From Echeneis naucrates (Eukaryota; Chordata; Actinopteri; Carangiformes; Echeneidae): DNA of 64,000 nucleotides. A program made the position numbers and the translations under genes. The stretch lies in the NCBI RefSeq assembly GCF_900963305.1, contig NC_042528.1, positions 10,616,043 through 10,680,042 on the forward strand, given 5' to 3'. Numbering within the stretch: position 1 is the stretch's first letter; each line of letters begins with the position of its first letter. Shown one piece after another: positions 11,640-23,851 of this stretch. The notes beneath the pieces are model-generated. The model was not told the origin of the DNA and made no database searches. It saw only the letters and a list, made by a program, of their open reading frames with translations.

Positions 11640-14480
11640 CTAAATTGTTGTGAACTATTCATTTTAGATGGGTGCCATTTTTTTTTAGATGTAGGAGAAA
11701 AAAATACAACAAAATTATTATTCTGTATTCAAACTTCCTAGTGACAAACACAAATTTTAGCTAGTTTCTCGTTAAAGTTCAGTTTGGGGTTAGCCTTTAG
11801 TGAGGGTGGTACACACTGAAGGTCTCTCACAAGGCTGACACATAGATAAATTAAACTATTCACAACAGCAAAGTTTCATCCCATTCCAGTATCATCCCAT
11901 GGCAATATGCATGTAGAAGATTTTGGTGAGAGCCCATGTGCACTATGTACAGGCAAAATATAAAATCTGATCTCAACTACATAATGGTAAACTTTTCTGA
12001 TTGTATGTTGCACATTTGTGACTTGCATATTCAGGGATTGACAAAAGGGAAACAATAGCAGCCGCCCAGCTACCAGTACAAATAAAGCTGCAAAATAAAT
12101 CAGGGAAATTAAAGGTCAGAAGGAATAAGTAATATTTCTTTCAAACTATGGTGGTGTTCAAACCTTATTCCACAGAGCCAAGTGGCTGTACAAATGGTTC
12201 ATAGGGGATGATGATAAATTGGTTGCAGCAGTAGAAGTAGGAGATTCAGTATTTGGCTCATATTGCAGCAGGAAGGTGTGTATACATATGCAAAGGAATA
12301 GGCCATGTAGCTGTGAAGGTGAATACACCACCCCATCCAGGCAGGCTGATGACTTGGGCAAAGTAGCAAGGCAAAGCCGGCTGGCAAGGGTGTGAACAGA
12401 GGCGAAGGCAAAGCAATTGATGATCGAAGCAATAAAAGAGGCAAAACACCAGTGGTTCCCTTCACTTTGGCACAGTACAGGAGTTCCCATCATGCAGTGC
12501 GTTTACAAAGAAGGGGAGAGCGTCAGACCACCTCTGCAGCAACAACAGAAATCCAAAATTCATGCCAACAGAGAATCATCAATCTGTTTCTCTGAGCAAG
12601 TTGCAATTACAACAAACAAACAAATAAATAAATAAATACAAAACAAGCAAACATTGATGTGGGTTAGGTATGGTAGTTGTTAAAGTTAAAATCCTCCTGT
12701 AACAAACACAACGACCACAAACTGATGAGTTGGAAAAGCATTCCAGCTTGCTGTATGAGCTTCACTCAGTTCAATTGGGCCGGTACCTCCGAGGGGTCAA
12801 GGCTGAAACACATGGCAGTGGCTTCAAAGTCGACCTACTCCTACATGTACACGGACAGTCGGACTGGAGCTGGAGGAGTGTGCTAAAGTTTTGCGCTAAG
12901 CTATGACCCAGAAGTCAAACGTAAATGCAAGCGTAGGAGGTCAGACAAAAGAAAAATCTGCAGCAAAAGCCCATTTTTGGGCAGATAGAGAGGCTAAGTT
13001 GCTAGCTAGCTAGGTCTTTTTTTTCTTTCCACCTTGGTTGTGGTCTGTGACGTCACAGGTCAATCAGTAGTGGCCCGTTACCCACAAGCCGAAAGAGCGC
13101 ATATCGTCACCAATCGTAGCGCAGGCGACAAATAAATCCATTTCGTGCATGTACAGTATACTGGGGCAAGGACAGAAGTCTGATTAGATGGCTTTATCAA
13201 GCTATAACCAAAAATGTACTTAACTGTGCATGTAAACGTACTGAATGATTTCTGGAACAGTGGACCCCCTGCAGTGTGCAGCCAGTCTTCTGCAAGAATT
13301 TCTTACCATGATGTTTCTATACCTGGACCTTGTCCAGGAACACTGCGCCTGCAGATTTGCTGTGTGTGCAGTGTTGAGCTCATATCTCTCCTCATGCCCA
13401 AAGAAATATACACAGGGGCAGGGAGTAGGTAACATTTCTGGGGGCTCGTCATCTTAATAGCGAATTATTTAATAAATCAAAGATTGGTGACATTTAAAGG
13501 AAACAAAGTGAGTGATTAGATCCTCCTGCTTTTGAAACCATGTAGTAAAAAAATGTCTTGGACCCATTGTCCCAAACTTATCCATTCTTCACCAACACAA
13601 TTTCAATTGTGTACATTTTTTTTCTTCTCCCAGGGGTGCCTGAGAAAATTTCATCTGGGTTAAATTTAACATATTCACTGCCTACCAACAGTTTTAGGTT
13701 AACCAGGTTTGGAGATTGGAGTTTTAATCTGTCGTGTCATCTAACATCTACATTTGTTTTCCTGCAACATATTTGTCCTTAGTTTTATCTAACTCAGTCT
13801 TGCAGATCAGGCATGTGCATGCACAGCACCCTGTTGGCTTTGTCCCGCAGTTGAGTTTTGCACTGATTTGTTCTCATTTTCAGCAAACTGAGCATCATGT
13901 AACCTTACTCACAACCTCAACACACACTCACATGCGCATGCACAACACAATCTTGGGGCTTTTTGACCATGAGAACAGATTTATGTTTCCTTCACATATA
14001 TTGTCCAAGCACACACACTTTGCAACTTTGCAAGTTCACTTAATAAGGAGAAAAGTTTATTTTTGTTTACTTTTAAAACACACCTAAAAGAAATTCCTAC
14101 ATGTTTACATCATAGAAACTATTTTCAAATGTGTTGAAAAGCATGTTTGAAGACAGCATACAGCAAATGAGTTAATGTGTTTGATGGCAGAGAGCCAAAA
14201 GTCAACAATCTAGAGGGCATTAGTGGACACTGAATATTAGTTCCACCCCTCAAAGCCCCTGTTCACCTCAATCATCCTCTCTACTACTGGCCTAAATGAG
14301 AGAGAGAGAGAGAGAGAAAGGGAGAGTGTGTGTTTTTGTTCTGGAGGAGAAAGGCATTCTCCTGCCTCAGGATGTTGCCTTTAAAGCTGAAGAAGTGGGC
14401 TTCCTGTGGAGGAAACGATCACAGAATAGATGAGGCTTGGTCGAGACACCGTGTTCCCAACATTTTCTTGAGTGCAGGTC
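11640..14480. other. intergenic, no gene seen
   Basis: No recognisable exon. Overlapping short frames near 12.2-12.6 kb lie on both strands without any domain. It contains an isolated full CRE palindrome (13048-13055) and a (GA)n tract near 14298-14318, just before the next gene's 5' UTR. Confidence 0.55.
13048..13055. promoter_or_regulatory. CRE palindrome TGACGTCA
   Basis: Exact consensus CREB/ATF site about 1.8 kb upstream of the GPR132-like gene. Function is inferred from motif only. Confidence 0.3.
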
Positions 14481-14894
14481 ACTGAGCTGCAGAGTGGACA
14501 GTGAGCCTCAGTGGAACCTAGTCGCAGCCCAGAGAGGTGAGTGGAAAGGCTTGCTTTGGGATTTTTGGTTTAATTCCCTGTGTACTTACTGACAGTAAAA
14601 TGCACATCTCTGTGTTTTGCAGGTCCTGTGCTACTTCCCTTAATGGATCCTGGGTTCTTTGAGGAACTGGCGGCTGGTAGCATGAAGTGTGACGCTGACC
14701 TCCTTTGGAGGAAAATGCTTTTGTGAATATTACACAATGGACCAATGACAAGTAGATGAGTCAAACTTGGACCTTTATGTCTTCAAGATCTTTAAGTGAA
14801 TGAATGGGTATTTCTACACCCACTGTGAGTGTCAGTCCACGTTAGAGTGAGGTTTATTTTAGTTTCCCATGTCAGGTGTTCGACTGGCAGTGAA

Positions 14895-16180
14895 ATGTCC
14901 AATGAAAGCTGCAACTTCCCTTTAGACATGGACAGGTTCGGCTTGACCTGTATCTATGGCCTGATCTTCTCCTTGGGCCTCCCTAGCAACCTGCTGTCTC
15001 TCTGGGGACTGTACCAACTGGGTCGCTCGGGCGGGGGAAGCTGCCAGCTGGTCTACATCCTCAACCTGCTGCTGTCAGATCTCCTGCAGCTGCTCACCTT
15101 ACCCCTGTGGATCATCTACCTGCAGGGCGCGCACCGCTGGCCCTATGGCCAACTAACCTGTGAGCTGGTCGGTTACGTGTTTTATGTGAACGTCTATGCC
15201 AGCGTCATGTTCCTGTGCCTGATAGCGCTGGACCGCTGCCTGGCCATCGTGTACCCACTGAGCAGCCGCAGGGTGCGGACGGTCAGGGTGGCAGCAGTGT
15301 TAGGTGTAGCCATGTGGACCCTCACCTTCCTGTTCTGTCTGAGTGGACTGCTCCCATCAGTCTTTGACTCTGACAGACTGTTGTGCCTGGAGCAGTACCC
15401 CGTCAGTCCCAGATACGCCCTCTTCAAGATCACTACTGTGGTCCTTGGATTTCTGCTGCCATGTGCCATACTAGGGTGAGTTAACCCTAAACACTCAGTG
15501 AGGTAGTTCTTGTTTCAACCTGTTCATGTAAAGTGGTCTGACAAGAACTTATCAGTCATCTAAATCGCCAAATTTTTGGAGCAGCAAAGGAGACGCAGAT
15601 GTTTTACAAACAACCTCTTTGAGGCTGAAGTGCTATTTGAGCAGTAGCATCCCATGGCTTTAATCGCAAAACCTCAGATTTTCCTATAAATAAGCCACCT
15701 TGTATGTTCTGTTGACCTAGCAGAGCAATAATCTGCATCTCTGCTTCCTCCCTCAGATACACCTCAGCTCACATTGGGGTGACACTCCGACGATCCCCTT
15801 CTCTGTCAGACCACGAGCGTAACAAAATTGTGGGCATATTGGTTGTCATCACCATCAATTTTATTGTCGTCTTCGGGCCGTATCACCTTATTGGTGGATA
15901 CAGGTTTGTGTCCTTGCTGCTGACTGATGAGCCATGCGGATTGGAACGTTCTATTTTCCTCATCTATCGCCTGTGCTACGGTCTCACCAGCCTCAACACC
16001 CTGCTGGACCCTCTCTTCTACATCTTCCTGTGTCCCGATGCTCGGCTAGAGCTGCAAAGGTCCCTGCCGTGCCTGGGAAGGGGGCAGAATGCCGGGAAAA
16101 AACAGAGCCTCAGTATCAGAGCCAATACAGACGCCGAGGGGGAGAAAGAAACTAGACACAATAATCCTCTTCCGATATGA
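14895..16180 (+). CDS. GPR132/G2A-like class A GPCR
   Basis: Two coding exons, 14895-15475 and 15757-16180 (donor GGGTGAGT, acceptor CCTCAG, split Gly codon), encode 334 aa with seven TM segments. Motifs: N-glycosylation site NES near the N-terminus, LNLLLSDLLQLLTLPLW in TM2, DRC in place of DRY at the end of TM3, FGPYHL in TM6, and DPLFY in place of NPxxY in TM7. The TM2-TM3 stretch (LPLWIIYLQGAHRW) and a CGLE element before TM7 resemble GPR132 (G2A), a lysolipid/proton-responsive receptor of leukocytes. GPR4, GPR65, GPR68 and a P2Y-like receptor are alternatives. A 5' UTR intron is likely at 14537-14622 (AGAG/GTGAGT to TTTTGCAG). The ATG at 14895 gives the normal short N-terminus; an in-frame ATG-like extension upstream is less plausible. 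Confidence 0.8.
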
Positions 16181-17004
16181 CCACAGTCCTGACTACACTA
16201 AGCAATTGTGCCACCCAGTGGATATGCATAGGGTTTCTGCTACTGCAGTTTTTGGTTTTAGCTTCTCATTTATAGATATCTAAATACTGATTCAGAAGCT
16301 GATGAAAATAGAAAATGTGCTTAAAACAAAGACTCCAAGGCCTAAAGACTTGGTCTGCTGATTTTAATCACATCGGTAATAATTTGTGTCTAATTAACTC
16401 AGAATGTGGAAAATTGTTTCATATTTGTCAAAAGTGGAATGAAAATATGACAAATACAACTTTGTGCCTTCAAAGAAAAGACATAAACTGTTAGAAATAA
16501 GTTATTCAGGTTGTTTTTTTTTTTTTTTTTATCAGAATCTGACCTTGGACACAATGAGAACATTCTGTGTAAAGTTCACCATATTCATGTGCACCAAACA
16601 GGCAGATAAAATCTCTAGAGTTCTCACACGTGACTCAGAGCTGACACATTTTTCGTGAAAGAAATAAAAAAAAAAAGGGAGTGATGTATCAACACATGAT
16701 TTGAAGTTGAAATAAGTGCTTTAATTAATTTTTTTTTATTTTCTTGGTTTTCTTTGCATTCCAGCAGTTTTCATTAATTTGAACAGGAGAAGTGCTGCAA
16801 TTCAAGCAAACACTGACTGTGTGTATTCAGGTCATGCCATTTAAGTCATTCTAACCAAATATTCAGATGTCAAGGAAAGAAAGGAAAGCTAATTTTTAGG
16901 TAGAGGCCTGTGAAAGTCACAGAACACATATATATATACATATATATATATGATGTAAAACTACACTGAAAGGGTCTTTTTTCTTTTAAAAAGACAAATA
17001 TCAC

Positions 17005-17047
<43 letters not shown>

Positions 17048-17341
17048 GAAATGTGTAACACATGGGACTTAAGCAGAAACAAATTAAAAGCCTACCAGGA
17101 ACAGAAGTGATTAAACCTGATTGGCTGCTTCTTAATTTGATATATCTATTCAGGTAGTGAGAAGCATTACATACATACAGTAGCTGTGCAAGAGGTGAAT
17201 ACAAACTAATCAGATGATATTATGCTTATAGCACAGCTGGTAAACATGGATTAAGTTGCAAACACACAGCATCAATAGCAATATTGACCAATAGAAAAAA
17301 ATTCTGGGCGAATTTTTCAATCAATATTTTTTCATGTATTA
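16181..17341. other. intergenic between convergent GPCR genes
   Basis: Mostly the 3' flanks of the two GPCRs. AATAAA near 16664 may end the upstream transcript. It also holds a TA-rich run near 16930 and an (AC)n run at 17006-17044. Confidence 0.6.
17006..17044. repeat. (AC)n microsatellite
   Basis: Uninterrupted AC run of about 19 units. Confidence 0.95.
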
Positions 17342-18469
17342 CTAAATAGCTGTAATAGTAGTTTGCTCCAGCGCCAGTTCCTCTGATTTCAAATTCACAT
17401 TCCCAGTAGAATTCTGAAGCCTGTTTAATGACCTGGAGATGCTGATGGAGCTTCGCCCGGAGCTGCGGCGCCGTGCCAGCTCTGCCAGATCCTCAGCCAG
17501 AACGCTCTCCATCACTGCGCCCAGGGAATGTCTGATCTTACTGCACAGGTCAGGACAGCTAAACACGTACAGAATGGGGTTCAGGACGCTGTTGAGGAAG
17601 CCGATGGTTGCTGACACTGGGAGGGCTTTGCTTGCTTGTGTCTGCAATGCACTTCCATTGGCAGCCATCACCTCTAAGATGATAAAAAGGTGGTACGGAG
17701 TCCAGCAGAGTATGAAAGTCACCACCACTGCCACGACGAGCCGAACAAAACGGAAGGGGCGTCGGCAGCCTCTGTGCGCCAAGGTAGCACTTACAGCGGA
17801 ATAGCTGAGGATGATGACTAGCAGAGGGATGAGGAAGGCTAAGAAGAGCTTCATGAAGGCCAAAGCCTCCTTGCGATATTTACACAAAGCTTTCAGATCA
17901 TATGGCTCACTGGGGAGGAAGCCTCTAGCATAATTGTAGTAACAGAGAGTCTTGCCGCTGGGTAGGGTTGTGGTGTCACGGTATATGTAGAAGGGGATTG
18001 TGCACAGAATAGCCAAGGCCCAAATCGCCCCGCATATCTTCCCAACTGCCTTGACGTTCCTATGGTTTTGGGCCCAGACGGGTCTCAGCACCACAAGGCA
18101 GCGGTCCATTGAGATCGCTGCCAGAAGGAAGGCACTAAAAAACATGTTGAGGAAGAAGATGGAAGAATGGATGCGGCAGAAGGTTGGGCCCAGTGTCCAG
18201 GTGTCGCCCCGCGCCATGTAAAGCGTGAAGAAGGGCAGGGACAAGGTGGCCAGCAGGTCAGAGGCTGCCAGGTTCAGGATCCACATGCTGATGACAGAGC
18301 GGCGGACGTGGAAGCCCACTACTGCAAGGATGAGGAGGTTTTCTATGATGCCAATGGTAGAGACCACGCCATGGAGGGAAATGATGAAAATTTTCAAAGA
18401 ACTCAAGTTGACTTGGTGTGATGGATTCACGGTGATGTTTGCCGTATGATTGAAATGACAATGAACCAT
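17342..18469 (-). CDS. ptgdr2: prostaglandin D2 receptor 2 (CRTH2)-like GPCR
   Basis: A 375-aa intronless coding exon. It is a class A GPCR closely resembling PTGDR2/CRTH2 (GPR44), the chemoattractant receptor for prostaglandin D2 on leukocytes. Recognisable stretches are CRIHSSIFFLNMFFSAFLL in TM3, DRCLVVLRPVWAQNHR at the TM3/loop 2 border, RRPFRFVRLVVAVVV into TM6, and NSVLNPILYVFSCPD in TM7 with a proper NPxxY. N-linked sites NHT, NIT and NLS lie in the first 25 residues. The Ser/Arg-rich tail offers phosphorylation sites. CTGTTGTAG at about 18495-18503 (minus strand) is a likely acceptor joining a 5' UTR exon, so the first ATG after it was taken as the start. Teleosts may have more than one ptgdr2 copy; which one this is was not decided. 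Confidence 0.9.
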   Translation of the reverse strand: MVHCHFNHTANITVNPSHQVNLSSLKIFIISLHGVVSTIGIIENLLILAVVGFHVRRSVISMWILNLAASDLLATLSLPFFTLYMARGDTWTLGPTFCRIHSSIFFLNMFFSAFLLAAISMDRCLVVLRPVWAQNHRNVKAVGKICGAIWALAILCTIPFYIYRDTTTLPSGKTLCYYNYARGFLPSEPYDLKALCKYRKEALAFMKLFLAFLIPLLVIILSYSAVSATLAHRGCRRPFRFVRLVVAVVVTFILCWTPYHLFIILEVMAANGSALQTQASKALPVSATIGFLNSVLNPILYVFSCPDLCSKIRHSLGAVMESVLAEDLAELARRRSSGRSSISISRSLNRLQNSTGNVNLKSEELALEQTTITAI

Positions 18470-18474
18470 CTTTG

Positions 18475-18482
18475 TGACGTCA
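18475..18482. promoter_or_regulatory. CRE palindrome in the ptgdr2 leader
   Basis: TGACGTCA lies 6 nt upstream of the ptgdr2-like start codon and inside its inferred 5' UTR exon. Exact consensus, but the role is unknown. Confidence 0.3.
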
Positions 18483-18499
18483 CAGTGCTGTGACCTACA

Positions 18500-21400
18500 A
18501 CAGAGAAGGAGTTAAAACAAGAAGTGACAATTTTATTTCAAATTTAGAATTTGACTTACTAAGGTGTTCTCCTTCAACATTGTATTGCTATTTACTTATT
18601 TAGTTTTATGCGCAGTAACAATGCCAATTTGAGGTTTTTCTAAGCGAGCAAAATGTACTTTAGGCTCATATACGATAACATCATCACATTCTTCACAAAC
18701 TGCTGAATAACTGGAAAACGGAGAAATGTTCTAACACCACAATAATTGTGTTATCGTTCATCTGACAGTGGCTTTAGCATGCAATGATATGTCTTGTTAT
18801 TTATGAAGTGTTCATTTCTTTAATATTAGTACTAAAACATTTCATAGAAAAATAGAAAGAAGCAAAGGCTTAATTCTGTGAATGTTGTCCAGAGAAATTA
18901 ACCTCATCGTTACAACCACAGACATCAGTTCAACTCTCCATATCTGGACAGGCCAATGTCACAGACCCACTGATGATTTGGGCACTCGTGCTCAGAAATA
19001 ACAACCCCAAATTTTAACATTACAGCATAGAACCACATAAAATGTCACTGTACTGTTGATTTCACCTGCTAACGGCAGGATGTTTTGTGGTGTCAGTGGA
19101 TGCTGGCTGTGATCTGTTACTCTTCAAAAAAAATCATTATCACAGCCTCTAACTTTTAATAATCTTATCTTTCACATCAACCACATGCTCTCTGCAGTTC
19201 TACTCAAGATTAGCAGTTGAACTGTTACAGTAACTGAATGCACTTTACATCGGTATTTCTACCTGTTGATGAATTTATTATATAGCAGTAAAAGTAAAAA
19301 AAAGAAAATAAGAAAGGTACACAGCATGATTTAAACACTTTGATTTATGTCTTTAGAAAAGTGTTATGGGGAACACTTTATATAATTTCAATGAGGTGTG
19401 GTCAATGTGTTAGTAACTGGCTATTTGTAATTTTAATTCTGCTGATGAAGCCAGAACTACAGCATGAAGAATAACTTTAAAAAGCTAAAACTCAAAATAT
19501 AATTTAAAACAATGAAGCATTTTATCATTGCGTGGCTAACAATAGACAATTGATAAATTGTTTAAATTTTTGGTTTATCAGCAACACTGAAGCTTTCACT
19601 TCAACCCACTTGCACAAGGATAAAAAAAAAAAATGCTCACCTCTATTGTCTGGATGTGATGTGTTCCGTCTCACGTTATTAATGATTAGTCAATAGTACC
19701 CCGCACGAGCTACATGGGTGTGCAAAACAGTAATAGGAAGTCAAAACCTCAAAAGGAAGAACAGATAAAAAAAAAAAAAAAAAACGATCTCATTTGTTGA
19801 CACCTTTGAACACCAAGCCAGACCTATACATGCAGCCTGTTTTAGTCTGCTATTCTCTGAACACAAAGTGTTACTCAGGAAGTAAATTTGCAAATAGTGG
19901 GCATCTTTGTTGTCAGTCTGATTTACATACAGTTCACACGCAGCAAATTAAATGAAAGGTGCTCTGTCGTTTTAAAGAGAATGCCCGCAGTGTTATAAAT
20001 GCAATCTTTTCCAATGGTACTTAAATGAAGTGAATTTCAGGTCTAACCTGACGTGGAAATACTTTTGGCAAGGGTACTATGGGGGACTTTAGAAGCATCC
20101 CAACAGGAACCATCTTTGAGTACTGTCCTTCACACAACCATAGACCCTTGAATCTCAGACCCACTTCCAGACCCCCAAGTGCACCATGAAAAGACAAAGA
20201 AATTATTTCTTTGCTCAAGCGCTTCTTTCCTCAAATGCTAACCCTAACCCTTTCTTAATTGACCAAATTGATCAATGAAATCATTTAAAGTTTAAAGGAC
20301 CCACAATTTACACTTTCGCTGTAATTGTCAGTAAATCTTGGCATTGATAAGAAAATATGTTTGTGGTGTTAAGAGCCGAAAATTATCTCAGTGTAGTTTT
20401 TTGTCACATTGAGAGCGATTGCTCTTCTCTTTTATTTTAACATCAAAAAGGCATATAACTTCTGGCAGCTTGTATTCAGTCTTGGTTTTCAGTTTATTTC
20501 ACAGTATTAATGTTGAACTCAGACAGACTTTATAATCAAAGAGGACACCTTTCACGCTATCCTTATCTCTATGGGACTTTGAAAGTTTGAAAGATGTATT
20601 TCTGCTACTAAAACATAACAAAACCATTGTGGTTAAACATGCATGTCATTGTAATGAGGCAAAGGTTTCAAAAAAAAAAACAAAACAAAACAAACAAGGC
20701 CAAGAAAGCAGAAGTTTTGAAACCCAAGGACATGTGGGGCTAACACAATGCATACTATGTTTAATATAATTTCCACACGTTGGTGTGTGTTTTTGTTTCA
20801 GTTTTTTTTTTGTGCCTACTGTGAGAGGGTAGGAGTCTGTGATGATGCAGATAATGGAGTCCTCAGCTTCAAACTTTTCCTCCCATTCCTCCTCTTTATG
20901 AGATCAGTGCTTTGCAATTCTTCAAAAATATACACATTAATTACACAATTAATTAGGATAGGACAGGCAAAGATAAGCTATTAGCTTCTGCCTATTCATT
21001 TTTTCAGTTATTGTACACTATATATTTATTTATTTAATATGTGTAATTAGCTTTGTTTGAATGTGGAGATGATGATGATAGATATTTGATTTGATCAGGC
21101 AGAGGAAGAAACACACTTTTTGTTTTCTGCTTGCATTTTGGTGTGTATGTGTGAGAGGGAGAGATTGAGAGAGGGAGGAGGGTGACAGGGCAAAATAAAA
21201 AAATTCTATTACACACCAAAACTCCCTACCTTAGCTACAATTGCAAGAACTATAGGCAAGCAACTTTGTTTCTTTTGCTTCGATCAGACCTCTAACTTCT
21301 GCATGTCAACAACATGAGGAAAGTATGATGGATGCACATTTCAAAGTTAAACCAAGTCTAGAGTAACATGGGGTTGTTTGAATAGAACTGAATAAACTTA

Positions 21401-23169
21401 CTAAATATCCCGTTGATGTTGTATTACTGGTGTAATTGAAGAATTATAAATGTGTTACAAAATTTTATTATTAAGGTAGTAATGTATGTGAGGTACTTGA
21501 TGGAGATTTCTCGACTATATTTTATAATGTAAATAAGAAAATCAGTTAGGTTTATGGATAACACTCCATCCAAATGAACGATTACTTAATGATTGAATTA
21601 CTTCAGTGCTTAATTCAATTTTCATTATCAGCCAATAATTGGGTCCCCGACTGAGGTACATAAGGGGAATACACAAAGAGAGGGTTAGGGTTAGGGTCTC
21701 TCTATTCATGAATATGAATATGCAATTAATAATATATACAGATAGATTTACTAAACTGGGAAATTTCTATATATAAAAATATAAACAGTAAAAGTAGAAA
21801 CATAATTATGCAAATAATTGTGTGAGCATAAAGGCCAAACGTTTGTAAAAACTAACATTTAAGTCAATGTTTCCCAAACCATGGCTTGGGGGTCAAAACA
21901 ATTCAGTAACTTTAATAGTAATTATTGCATTCAAATTTTTTCGAATGGAAACAAAAAAAGAAAGAAAAAAAAAAACACGATTTTACACTTTTATCCTTTC
22001 ATCAGACCTAATTGTTTGCTATATAATATAAAAATATGCTATTTAGCACAATAAATGAATTAATAACAGTCTCTAAACTATCCAAAAAAAAAAAAAAAAA
22101 AAAGAGGAATAGTTAAACCTACCCTGTTTTCAGTTCAGTCACTATCATTAACAATAAAAGTACACTCTGATGTGAAATTTGGGCTATTTATTTGAGTTTT
22201 TTGTTAAGTGGGTCATGAGTTGAGAGAGGATGTGAATCACTGATCTAAATCTTTCAGGTTTAGTCTTGACATCTTAGATGATTCAAAATCCTGACAAAGA
22301 GCAAGAATGTGGACCAAATCGCTCTTAGATCTGCATGTTTCCTGTTTGTCAAGGGATTGACCTGGTTATGTATGAAACATGCAATGTTTTATGGCCAAAA
22401 CTGCTTGTTAAATGAACTGCCTTTTGTCCTCAGAGTCCACACCTCACAGTTCTTCTCAAACCAGTACGTGTAACCAAGATAACGCATTCATATACAGATT
22501 AAAGCCCCTTTAAATCTGTTTATGTGACAATTGCTTGTCCGAGCCATTTTGTCTTATGCTGTTGATATACACTGCACTGCGCAAACGAATTCAGAGAAGA
22601 AGAAGAAGGTATATACAAATGTGTGCAACTGAGTGCTGGGCACAACGCAACAACAAGCATCTCACCTAGTGAATACTGTTAGCACCCCCTTGGGGTCAGT
22701 CTGTGTAAAATAAAACACACACGCTTGGTGCCCCGTGATGGTCTAAAACGCCACCCAAACCATAAAAATGGTGGCCCCATTATGTTCTAGAAAAATCCAT
22801 TTGTGGTACATATGGTTGGTGGAAAATGATACCAGCTGTCGGACAACCAAGCCATTTTGTTGTTTGAACTCTGGACCTCCTTGATGCAAAATCTGCCAGC
22901 TATGAATATTGAATTTAATCCCCTCACTCCCTTTTGTAAGAGCGCTGACAACCACAAATCCGCACTACCTGAGTTACGCAAACACTACTTTCTGGTGGAG
23001 ATGCAGCTTGACCCCTTTACCAAAACTATCTATCTATCTATCTGGACGAACCTGAACACAGAGTGAAGGATGTGAAGTTGACCCACTTTTCGGAGCCTGT
23101 AAGTCTCTTCGTACTCTAAAATGACTTGAAATGACTTTAAAATTGTTTCTCTAAATCCTGAGAGCAGAT
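18500..23169. other. 4.7 kb intergenic gap, no gene seen
   Basis: AT-rich spacer between the GPCR pair and the first NITR relic. Only homopolymers, short telomere-like TTAGGG pairs (about 20228 and 21682) and short chance frames are present. No RNA gene or transposon protein was recognised. Confidence 0.6.
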
Positions 23170-23851
23170 TTTTGAAAATTTTGACTTTTGTTATATGGAC
23201 TTTTATATGGTGCTCTGGTTTAGGCCGACCTTGGAGACAGTGTGATATGACTTTGTTTGTGTTCCTCCACTGCCAGTCATGGGGCAGCGACCTCACTCCC
23301 TCTCTTTCAATACCTTCTATTACCAGTTTAAAGGCAACAATCAATTCTCTGTCTACATCAGAGAAGGATTCTATAATCTGGAAATGACTGAGATCCAGGC
23401 CATGTAGCACTGTGGAAAAACCAGCAGTAGACTCTGAATTTAACTGTGTAACAATTTTAGTTTTACATTTTTAGGTAGCCTTTTTTTTTTTTTTTTTCGA
23501 GTTTCTTTTTTTTTCTCTCTCTCGCTCTTCTTTTTAAGATTTCTGCTGTCTGGAGTCCAGTTTTTCCTCCAGCAGCCGGTGCCTGACTCTGTGCAGCCAG
23601 GCTGGGTCAGTGACTCCGACCTGAACCAGTTTACCGTTTCAAAACACTCTCACCTGAGAATCCTGTGAGTCCACATTGCTACACACACACACTGCTGCTG
23701 CTGTGTGTGTGAAGGCTCTCAGCATAGAGGAGCTGTGTTAATAACTTATGGGAAAGGAATGTGAACCTGTCTGACACTGAGAAGTATCACTGCCCTTTGG
23801 CTTCATGTGGACAGATACTGTTTGGGAAAGGAATAAGATTCGATGTTGACG
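23170..23851 (+). pseudogene. NITR relic (V and I remnants)
   Basis: A decayed NITR V-I exon. V remnants: MGQRPHSLSFNTFYYQFKG, then FSVYIREGFYNLEMTEIQ at about 23271-23400, lining up with the GQKPRLISTFY and NHLTISDLQ parts of intact genes, followed by a stop where the ATYYC should be. I-domain remnants: a GCAGCCAGG..TCAGTGACT block near 23600 matching the QPGDSVTL codons, then NVNLSDTEKYHCPLASCGQ and ILFGKG at 23758-23835. The end still has a splice donor (GACG/GTGAGG at 23851). Several frameshifts and stops, a lost C-strand Trp region, and no leader, TM or tail exon found nearby make it non-functional. It marks the left edge of the cluster. Confidence 0.7.

Noticed and set aside
12158-12635. 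Several overlapping frames on both strands upstream of the GPR132-like gene
   Set aside because: All three minus frames and both plus frames are open together, a low-stop artefact; no domain seen.
20228-21696. Telomere-like CCCTAA/TTAGGG pairs near 20228, 21682 and 5634
   Set aside because: Only two or three units each, inside AT-rich sequence; chance occurrences, not an interstitial telomere.
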